Source of the DNA: an uncultured Eubacteriales bacterium
GTDB taxonomy: Bacteria > Bacillota > Clostridia > Oscillospirales > Acutalibacteraceae
Length of the DNA: 26,743 nucleotides
NCBI GenBank assembly: GCA_934466515.1
Contig: CAKSLH010000011.1
Coordinates: 1 to 26,743, forward strand
Direction of reading: 5' to 3'
The position numbers were made by a program, and so were the translations under genes. Positions 21,169 to 26,743 of this stretch are shown here, piece by piece. A model generated the notes under the pieces. The model made no database searches, was not told the DNA's origin, and worked only from the letters and a program-made list of their open reading frames with translations. Positions within the stretch are counted from its first letter, which is position 1. The number at the start of each line of letters is the position of its first letter.

Positions 21169-22234
21169 TCCCGTAGGGCTTTATATACATATTCCGTTTT
21201 GCAAAAAGCGCTGCGCTTACTGCGATTTCTATTCGTCGTTTTTTGAAAGCGGACTTGTAAGACAGTATTTGTCGGCGCTTAAAAAGGAAATGAAAAAATG
21301 GGGCGGTAAATTAGACCGCCCCGTTGATACTGTTTATATAGGCGGCGGAACGCCGTCGCTCTTAGGCAAATCCGCAGGAACCCTTATAAAAGCCGCGAAG
21401 AATTATTTTGATGTCACTAAGGACGCGGAAATAACCGTCGAGTCTAATCCCGAATCCTGCACCGAAAGCTTTTTAAGCTCGGTTCTTGAAAACGGGGCAA
21501 ACCGTTTGTCCTTGGGCGTTCAGAGCTTTAATGACGATGAGCTTCGCAAGCTTTCAAGAATTCATAGTGCTAAAGAAGCGAGAAACGCATATTGTACCGC
21601 AAAAAGCATGGGCTTTAAAAATATTTCGTTAGACCTGATGATGGGTCTGCCGAACAGCGATTTAAAATCGCTTAAGCACACGCTTGACGCATTCTTGCGG
21701 CTTTCGCCTCAGCATATTTCCGCATATATTCTTAAAATTGAGGAAAATACGCTGTTTGAAAAGCAGAATACACTCATTCCGCCCGACGATGAACAGGCGG
21801 AGCAATATATGTTTGTTTGCGAAACCCTCGAAAAAAACGGCTATGAGCATTATGAAATTTCCAATTTTTCGAAGCCCTCGTTTTACAGCAAACATAATAT
21901 GAAATACTGGATGGACGAGGAGTATTTAGGAATAGGACCTTCAGCCGCCTCTTTTCTTGACGGCAAGAGATTTTATTATAAAGCCGATCTGCATAAATTT
22001 ATGCAAGAGCCCGAAACCTATTTTGACGGTCACGGCGGCTCGGACGACGAAAAAATTATGCTTGGGCTCAGGACTTCGCGCGGAGCAGATATTTCAGCCT
22101 TTGTCGCGCCTGACGATAAAAAGCTTATAAAGTTTAAAAATGCAGGCTTTATAAATCTTGATTATCCGCGTGTTTCTCTTACGGACCGCGGAATGCTGCT
22201 TTCCAATCAAATTATAACGGAGTTGATTTCGTGA
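21152..22234 (+). CDS. hemW: Radical SAM heme chaperone HemW
   Basis: A 360-residue protein with the radical SAM cluster motif Cys17-x3-Cys21-x2-Cys24 (CKKRCAYC) in GLYIHIPFCKKRCAYCDFYS. VDTVYIGGGTPSLL, the SAM-binding ESNPES, SLGVQSFNDDELRKLSRIHS and the HemN-like C-terminal domain follow. The extra fourth cysteine of coproporphyrinogen dehydrogenase HemN (CxxxCxxCxC) is absent: Tyr-Cys-Asp follows, as in HemW. I choose the GTG at 21152 because AAAGGAAG stands 8 nt upstream; it overlaps pduL by 17 nt. The next gene overlaps its stop by 4 nt. Confidence 0.9.
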   Translation: MRSLANPVGLYIHIPFCKKRCAYCDFYSSFFESGLVRQYLSALKKEMKKWGGKLDRPVDTVYIGGGTPSLLGKSAGTLIKAAKNYFDVTKDAEITVESNPESCTESFLSSVLENGANRLSLGVQSFNDDELRKLSRIHSAKEARNAYCTAKSMGFKNISLDLMMGLPNSDLKSLKHTLDAFLRLSPQHISAYILKIEENTLFEKQNTLIPPDDEQAEQYMFVCETLEKNGYEHYEISNFSKPSFYSKHNMKYWMDEEYLGIGPSAASFLDGKRFYYKADLHKFMQEPETYFDGHGGSDDEKIMLGLRTSRGADISAFVAPDDKKLIKFKNAGFINLDYPRVSLTDRGMLLSNQIITELIS

Positions 22235-22836
22235 AAACCTATAAAATTCATTTAATCCGCCACGGGCTTACGGACGGAAACCTAAGAGGCTGTTATATAG
22301 GAAACAGAACCGATCTTCCGCTTTGCCCCGAGGGACTTAAAGAGCTTAGGGATTTAAGGGAAAATATTGATTATCCCGATATTGAAGCCCTCTATTCAGG
22401 TCCTCTTTTAAGGAGCAGGCAAAGCGGAGCGGTTATATATCCGGGGTTTGAGCCTGTTATAATCGATGAGCTTACTGAATATGATTTCGGTAAATTCGAG
22501 GGCAAAACAGCCTCGGAGCTTGAAAGCGATCCCGATTATATTGACTGGACCTCGGGAAAGCTCGAAGCGCCTGAGGGAGGAGAAACCACTCAGAATTTTA
22601 TTAAAAGAATAGCTTTAGGCTTTAATACGGTAGTCCGCGATATGATGAATAAAGGCATAACGAACAGCGCAGTTATTATGCACGGAGGTGCTATAATGAT
22701 GTTCCTTGCGGCGTCCGCGGTGCCGAGAAAAAAATCCGTTGAATGGAGCTGTGAAACGGGAAGAGGCTTTTCCGTAATGGTGACGCCGTCGCTTTACCAT
22801 TCAAGCGGAATAGTCGAAGTCTACGATTATATATAG
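22231..22836 (+). CDS. Histidine phosphatase family protein
   Basis: A 201-residue branch-1 histidine phosphatase. The catalytic LIRHGLTDGN holds the phospho-accepting His11. LYSGPLLRSRQS supplies the second arginine, TEYDFGKFEGK the catalytic Glu region, and VIMHGGAIM the second histidine. It resembles CobC/phosphoglycerate mutase-like phosphatases; the substrate is open and no cobalamin genes are nearby. The start is GTG, overlapping the hemW stop by 4 nt, with CGGAG upstream. Confidence 0.88.
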   Translation: MKTYKIHLIRHGLTDGNLRGCYIGNRTDLPLCPEGLKELRDLRENIDYPDIEALYSGPLLRSRQSGAVIYPGFEPVIIDELTEYDFGKFEGKTASELESDPDYIDWTSGKLEAPEGGETTQNFIKRIALGFNTVVRDMMNKGITNSAVIMHGGAIMMFLAASAVPRKKSVEWSCETGRGFSVMVTPSLYHSSGIVEVYDYI

Positions 22837-22849
22837 AACGGATGAGAAT

Positions 22850-23518
22850 ATGGTAAACATAGGAAACGATTGGGATGAGATTTTAAAGGACGAATGGAGC
22901 AAGCCTTATTATTTAAAGCTTCGTGAGTTCTTGAAATATGAGTATAAGCATTATACCGTTTATCCCGATATGTACGATATTTTTAACGCGCTTAAAATGA
23001 CCTCGTTTGAAAACACAAAGGTTGTTATTATCGGGCAGGACCCTTATCACGGTCCAAATCAGGCGCACGGGCTTTGCTTTTCTGTAAAAAGGGGAATAGA
23101 GCCTCCGCCGTCGCTTAAAAATATTTATAAGGAAATGCACTCCGACATCGGAACCGAAATTCCGTCAACCGGCGATTTGACCTGCCTTGCGAAGCAGGGA
23201 GTGCTTCTGCTCAATACTGTTCTTACAGTCCGTGCGGGTATGGCTGACAGCCATAAGGATAAGGGCTGGGAAATCTTCACCGACCGTGTAATAAGCGAAC
23301 TCGATAAAAAAACAACACCCGTTGTTTTCCTGCTTTGGGGCGCAAAGGCGAGAAATAAGGCTTCGATTATTAAAAACCCTATTCATAAAAAGCTGACTGC
23401 TGCTCATCCGAGTCCGCTTTCTGCTTATAACGGTTTTTTCGGCTGTAAGCATTTTTCTAAAACAAATGAAATTCTTGCGTCTGCCGGTCAAACGCCTATT
23501 GACTGGAGAATTGAATAG
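22850..23518 (+). CDS. ung: Uracil-DNA glycosylase (family 1)
   Basis: A 222-residue enzyme that excises uracil from DNA. The catalytic water-activating loop GQDPYHGPNQAHG carries Asp64 and the uracil-excluding Tyr66; the DNA-intercalation loop is HPSPLSAYNGFFGCKHFSKTN with the catalytic His. VFLLWGAKA is the uracil specificity strand. The full family length is present. GGATGAG precedes the ATG, 13 nt after the phosphatase stop, making it the last gene of the pduL-hemW-phosphatase-ung run. Confidence 0.96.
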   Translation: MVNIGNDWDEILKDEWSKPYYLKLREFLKYEYKHYTVYPDMYDIFNALKMTSFENTKVVIIGQDPYHGPNQAHGLCFSVKRGIEPPPSLKNIYKEMHSDIGTEIPSTGDLTCLAKQGVLLLNTVLTVRAGMADSHKDKGWEIFTDRVISELDKKTTPVVFLLWGAKARNKASIIKNPIHKKLTAAHPSPLSAYNGFFGCKHFSKTNEILASAGQTPIDWRIE

Positions 23519-23529
23519 AAATAAAGAAA

Positions 23530-23560
23530 CCGACCGCAAAAGCGTATCGCTTGCGGTCGG
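23530..23560. terminator. Terminator shared by ung operon and the minus-strand structured RNA
   Basis: CCGACCGCAA (23530-23539) pairs with TTGCGGTCGG (23551-23560), with GCG-TAT-CGC inside. On the minus strand it is followed by TTTCTTTATTT, a good U-tract; on the plus strand by the weaker CCTCTTCTAT. Its best fit is as the terminator of the RNA gene at 23566-23725. Confidence 0.85.
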
Positions 23561-23565
23561 CCTCT

Positions 23566-23725
23566 TCTATATCGCGTCAGACATTTGCCCGCTAATCCCT
23601 TTAACGCAGGATAAGTAAACCTGCACACAAAGCAAACAGCTTTTTTTTAAACGGAACTGCGTATTAAAATGTCATCGGCGTTAAAGGGCATAAGGCAAAC
23701 TTTATATAAGACGCGAATTTGCATC
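23566..23725 (-). ncRNA. ssrS: Probable 6S RNA
   Basis: The region folds end to end as one interrupted rod: TCGCGTC (23572-23578) with 23710-23716, TTTGCC (23584-23589) with 23694-23699, and the 11-bp CCCTTTAACGC (23597-23607) with 23678-23688, leaving small internal loops. On the minus strand the 3' half reads GTTAAAGGGATTAGC and the 5' half GCCTTATGCCC then CCGATGACATTTTAATACGC. From memory these parallel the E. coli 6S segments GTTCAAGGGTTACAGC and GGCCAGTCCCCTGAGCCGAT. A terminator with a U-tract follows on the same strand. 6S RNA binds sigma-A holoenzyme by mimicking an open promoter. The exact ends are approximate. Confidence 0.7.
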
Positions 23726-23819
23726 GTTATTTTCGTTTCTCTTATCGCCCAAGAGTATTATGTGATAAATATTTAAAATAATCAGTGGAAATATCTGTAA
23801 AAAAGATGGGTGATTTAAA

Positions 23820-25043
23820 ATGACTTTTAAAGAAGCCGAAGACTATATCCATTCTCTTAAAAAATTCGGAGAAAAACAAAATCTTGACAATATGCTATTA
23901 GCTCTGTCAAAGCTTAATAATCCTCAGAATAAGCTAAAGGTTTTCCATGTCGCGGGGACTAACGGCAAGGGCTCTGTCTGCGCATATCTGTCCTCGGTGC
24001 TTTCACAGGCGGGCTATAAGGTCGGGCTTTTTATATCCCCTTTTATAACGGAATTTTGCGAGCGGATAAGCATAAACGGGGAATATATCCCAAAATTAGA
24101 GCTTGCAAGGCTTTGCGAAAAGGTCAAAGAAACAAATGCTCAGCTTTGCGAATTTGAATTTATAACCGCCGTCGGGCTTTGCTATTTCGCGGAGCAAAAG
24201 GTGGATTATGCCGTAATCGAGGTGGGGCTCGGCGGCAGGCTTGACGCAACGAATGTTTTTAAATACTCGCTTCCCGTAATCACCCATATCGGTCTTGACC
24301 ATACTGCGATACTCGGCAATACTTTAGAAAAAATCGCAAAGGAAAAATGCGGTATAATAAAGGGCGGAACAGCAGTTGTTTCGCCGTTTCAGGAGAGCGA
24401 GGTTATAAATTTTGTTCGTGATTATGTTAAAAATCCCGTTATTCCGGATGTGACGGATTTTAAGCTTCTGTCTTCGAATTTGTCGGGTAACAGATTTGAA
24501 TTTCAAAATGAAATATATGAAACGCGGCTTATCGGAGAATATCAGGCGGAAAATGCGGTCGCCGCTCTGATGGCGCTTGATTTAAGCGGTATCAAAATTC
24601 CGAAAGAGAACATAAAGCAGGGAATAAAAAATGCTTATATCCCTGCAAGAAATGAAATTATATCCGAAAATCCGCTGATAATTCTTGACGGGGCGCATAA
24701 TCCTCTTGCCGCAAAGGCACTTGCCGCCGAAATAAAAAAATTCGGCAAAAAAGCTTTTGCCGTCGCTGCGGTAATGCGAGATAAGGATTATGATTTGCTT
24801 TTAAAGGAAGTTTTACCGTTTTGCTCGGGAGGAGTTTTCACGCAGGTTCCGTCGCTTGAAAGGGCGCTTCCGGCATCGGAGCTATATAAAACCGCTCAAA
24901 AATATCTTAAATATAATATATATTGTGTTCCCGATGTTAAAGAGGCATTAAAGCTTGCGAAGGATAAGGCAGAGGGTCCGATTTTTATTTTCGGTTCGCT
25001 GTATCTTGCCTCTTATATTAAAAATATTGATTCGACACCGTAA
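23820..25043 (+). CDS. folC: Folylpolyglutamate synthase / dihydrofolate synthase
   Basis: A 407-residue Mur-ligase-type enzyme adding glutamate to dihydropteroate or tetrahydrofolate. The ATP loop is HVAGTNGKGS (43-52). GLFISPFITEFCERISING is the folate-binding omega region, VDYAVIEVGLGGRLDATNVF and THIGLDHTAILG are family motifs, and ILDGAHNPLAA marks the C-terminal ligase domain. The start codon has GGGTGAT upstream. It stands between the structured RNA and the spoIIA operon and is followed by a terminator, so it is probably monocistronic. Confidence 0.96.
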   Translation: MTFKEAEDYIHSLKKFGEKQNLDNMLLALSKLNNPQNKLKVFHVAGTNGKGSVCAYLSSVLSQAGYKVGLFISPFITEFCERISINGEYIPKLELARLCEKVKETNAQLCEFEFITAVGLCYFAEQKVDYAVIEVGLGGRLDATNVFKYSLPVITHIGLDHTAILGNTLEKIAKEKCGIIKGGTAVVSPFQESEVINFVRDYVKNPVIPDVTDFKLLSSNLSGNRFEFQNEIYETRLIGEYQAENAVAALMALDLSGIKIPKENIKQGIKNAYIPARNEIISENPLIILDGAHNPLAAKALAAEIKKFGKKAFAVAAVMRDKDYDLLLKEVLPFCSGGVFTQVPSLERALPASELYKTAQKYLKYNIYCVPDVKEALKLAKDKAEGPIFIFGSLYLASYIKNIDSTP

Positions 25044-25062
25044 AGCGACACATTTTTTACTG

Positions 25063-25096
25063 TCCGACTTCTATAATGGAAGTCGGATATTTTTTT
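25063..25096 (+). terminator. Intrinsic terminator after folC
   Basis: TCCGACTTC (25063-25071) pairs perfectly with GAAGTCGGA (25079-25087) and is followed by TATTTTTTTATTT. It separates folC from the spoIIA operon. Confidence 0.9.
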
Positions 25097-25120
25097 ATTT
25101 ATCGGAGGGAGTTAAAAATA

Positions 25121-25453
25121 ATGGCTGTTGAAATCAGAATAAACGGCGAGGTTGTTACCGCGTATATCACGGGCGAAATAGACCACCATACCGCCGCTTC
25201 CGTAAGAGAAACAATTGATTCCGCAATCGAGCTTAATATGCCGACTTTGTTGGTGCTTGATTTCGGCGGAGTCAGCTTTATGGATAGCTCAGGTATCGGT
25301 CTTGTCATGGGAAGATACCGCAATATGGCAAAAATCAGGGGTAGCGTTCATATAAGCTCCGCTTCGCCCTCGCTTACAAAGGTTTTTAAGCTCGCGGGAA
25401 TTGAAAAGCTTGCAACAATTGATGATGTTGATAAAAAGGAGAGAAAAATATGA
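25121..25453 (+). CDS. spoIIAA: Anti-sigma F factor antagonist SpoIIAA
   Basis: A 110-residue STAS-domain protein. The phosphorylation loop FMDSSGIGLVMGRY (53-66) holds Ser56/Ser57; the family is phosphorylated here by SpoIIAB and dephosphorylated by SpoIIE, which then frees SigF. I start at 25121 (MAVEIRI), preceded by GGAGGGAG; the longer in-frame start would run through the folC terminator. It overlaps spoIIAB by 4 nt (ATGA). No recognisable promoter of the SigH type could be confirmed by eye. Confidence 0.93.
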   Translation: MAVEIRINGEVVTAYITGEIDHHTAASVRETIDSAIELNMPTLLVLDFGGVSFMDSSGIGLVMGRYRNMAKIRGSVHISSASPSLTKVFKLAGIEKLATIDDVDKKERKI

Positions 25454-25899
25454 AAACAGTTAATAAATTCAGCCTTACAATGCTTTCGCGCTCTTCAAAT
25501 GAAAGCTTTGCGAGAGCAAGTGTGTCCGCTTTCGCCATTCAGCTTGACCCGACATTGGAAGAAATAAGCGATATAAAAACCGCTGTTTCAGAGGCGGTAA
25601 CAAACTGTATCGTTCATGCCTATAAGGATAAAATCGGAAAAATTTACATAACCGCCGAAATAACCGACACATCTGTTTTAAAGGTCAAAATCCGTGATAA
25701 GGGTTGCGGTATAGAGGATATTGAGCTTGCTATGCAGCCGCTTTATTCTTCAGTAGGCGGAGAAAGGGCAGGGCTAGGATTTGCCGTTATGCAAAGCTTT
25801 ACGGACAACCTTAAGGTTGTTTCAAAGCCTGGGAAGGGTACAACTGTATCCTTTCAGAAAAGGATTTTGCCAAGGCTTAATATAAATGGAAAAAACTAA
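25450..25899 (+). CDS. spoIIAB: Anti-sigma F factor SpoIIAB (serine kinase)
   Basis: A 149-residue GHKL-fold ATPase. The N box is SEAVTNCIVHAY (47-58), the G1 box is RDKGCGIED (82-90) and the G2 region is GGERAGLGFAVMQSF. It binds and inhibits SigF and phosphorylates SpoIIAA. Overlaps of 4 nt with spoIIAA and 14 nt with sigF imply coupled synthesis in fixed ratio, as in the Bacillus spoIIA operon. Confidence 0.95.
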   Translation: MKTVNKFSLTMLSRSSNESFARASVSAFAIQLDPTLEEISDIKTAVSEAVTNCIVHAYKDKIGKIYITAEITDTSVLKVKIRDKGCGIEDIELAMQPLYSSVGGERAGLGFAVMQSFTDNLKVVSKPGKGTTVSFQKRILPRLNINGKN

Positions 25900-26560
25900 A
25901 GACAGAGACAGCCTTATTGTCGATAACACCCGTCTTGTCAGTTCTCTTTGTTCAAGGTTTTCGGGAAAGGGCGTCGAGTTCGACGATTTGTATCAGGCAG
26001 GGTGCGTAGGTCTTGTAAAGGCGGCTGACGCATTTGACGATAGCCGAGGCTTTCAGTTTTCAACCTATGCCGTTCCTGTAATACTCGGAGAAATCAAAAG
26101 GCTTTTCAGAGACGACGGACCGGTAAAGGTTTCAAGAAGTATTAAAGAACTATATATAAAGGTGCTTAAATGTAAAAATAAGCTTTCTTGCGAGCTTAAC
26201 CGCGAGCCTACGGTAAGCGAAATAGCTCAGGCGCTTAATATTGAGCCCGAAAGTGTTTCCGAAGCTCTCTGCGCCTGTCAGGCTACTTTGTCTCTTACAA
26301 GAAATGACGATGAAAGTGAAAACGAGCAGATTGATTTGCCGGTTTCCGATAATTCGGAGAAGCTTAATGATAAGCTTATGATAGACGGCGCTTTTAAAAA
26401 GCTTGATGAGCAGGAGTGCAAAATAATAAGGCTCAGATATTATAATTTTATGACGCAGAATGAAACAGCCAAGAAAATGGATATGTCTCAGGTGCAGGTT
26501 TCGAGGGCGGAAAAGAAGATTTTAAAGAAGCTCAGAGATATTCTTGAAACGGGTGCGTAG
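25886..26560 (+). CDS. sigF: RNA polymerase sporulation sigma factor SigF
   Basis: A 224-residue group 3 sigma factor. Region 2 includes FDDLYQAGCVGLVKAADAFDDSRGFQFSTYAVPVILGEIKRLFRD (about 31-75), followed by a region 3 helix-turn-helix (about 110-130, REPTVSEIAQALNIEPESV). Region 4 is LRYYNFMTQNETAKKMDMSQVQVSRAEKKILKKLR (near the C-terminus). It directs early forespore transcription in endospore formers. The start lies 14 nt inside the end of spoIIAB with a short AAGG site, so it relies on coupling. It marks the organism as potentially sporulating. Confidence 0.95.
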   Translation: MEKTKDRDSLIVDNTRLVSSLCSRFSGKGVEFDDLYQAGCVGLVKAADAFDDSRGFQFSTYAVPVILGEIKRLFRDDGPVKVSRSIKELYIKVLKCKNKLSCELNREPTVSEIAQALNIEPESVSEALCACQATLSLTRNDDESENEQIDLPVSDNSEKLNDKLMIDGAFKKLDEQECKIIRLRYYNFMTQNETAKKMDMSQVQVSRAEKKILKKLRDILETGA

Positions 26561-26652
26561 TGGATTTTCTATTGCGTAACTACAATATATTGTGATTAAA
26601 AACCGCTGATTTTAATTGTTAAAAAATTTTTAAAAAAACTTCAAAAAAAGTG

Positions 26653-26681
26653 TTGACAAAGGGGTAAGGGTGTGGTATTAT
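26653..26681 (+). promoter_or_regulatory. Probable rRNA operon promoter at the right edge
   Basis: TTGACA (26653-26658), 17 nt of GT-rich spacer and TATTAT (26676-26681), with A/T tracts just upstream (26610-26650) resembling an UP element. A GCGCTC/GAGCGC hairpin (26688-26708) and the string GGACCTTGAAAATTAAACA follow; such a TTGAAAA-type box is typical of rRNA leaders. The downstream gene is outside the window. Confidence 0.65.
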
Positions 26682-26743
26682 AATCTAGCGCTCGCAAAAC
26701 GGGAGCGCAAAACGGACCTTGAAAATTAAACAACGACAAACAA

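Noticed and set aside
23561..23819. Folate-sensing riboswitch as leader of folC
   Set aside because: The fold is real, but no THF-riboswitch core is recognisable, no terminator or occluding helix lies near the folC start, and conserved 6S-like segments plus a U-tract terminator point to the minus strand.
25072..25077. TATAAT in the loop of the folC terminator as the spoIIA promoter -10
   Set aside because: No -35-like hexamer at 16-18 nt upstream, and it is fully explained as terminator loop sequence.

Overview
The window looks like chromosomal DNA from a low-to-moderate-GC, endospore-forming Firmicute of class Clostridia, probably an Oscillospirales/Ruminococcaceae-type gut anaerobe. This rests on a spoIIAA-spoIIAB-sigF operon, a T-box-controlled pheST operon, IreB, the PadR/DUF1700/DUF4097 trio, AGGAGG-type ribosome binding sites and sigma-A promoters close to TTGACA-N17-TATAAT. 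Most of the window is housekeeping DNA. The exact lineage is an inference from gene content only.

Layout. 1-446: five tRNA genes on the minus strand (transcription order Val, Asp, Phe, Gly, Cys), with a perfect-palindrome terminator between Gly and Cys. 559-4040: minus-strand asnB, a methyltransferase and hslO (Hsp33). 4108-8687: a minus-strand NusG-domain-II/Gx-transporter pair diverging from apbE (FMN transferase lipoprotein) and secA. 8753-12830: minus-strand ireB and T-box-regulated pheS-pheT. 12908-14284: a convergent HAD phosphatase and a C26 glutamine amidotransferase-like hydrolase. 14505-17660: an accessory, repeat-rich stretch holding an XRE repressor with twin operators, two small membrane proteins, a DUF559 nuclease framed by inverted hairpin repeats, an Mbeg1-like alpha/beta hydrolase, and a 304-bp block bounded by two copies of one 32-bp palindrome. 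17669-19543: a minus-strand PadR-DUF1700-DUF4097 operon. 19672-23518: YitT, pduL, hemW, a histidine phosphatase and ung. 23530-23725: a minus-strand structured RNA that I read as 6S RNA, with its terminator. 23820-26560: folC, then spoIIAA-spoIIAB-sigF. 26653-26743: a strong promoter and leader that most likely belong to an rRNA operon starting just beyond the right edge.

How the parts fit. pheST responds to uncharged tRNA-Phe through its T-box; a tRNA-Phe gene lies in the cluster at the left end. ApbE, NusG-II and Gx-transporter genes together suggest extracytoplasmic flavin-linked electron transfer, though no flavinylated acceptor is encoded here. SpoIIAA/SpoIIAB/SigF form the partner-switching module that controls early forespore transcription. 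The least explained parts are the XRE switch (14505-15565), the nuclease-plus-repeat unit (15704-16210) and the palindrome-bounded block (17349-17652).
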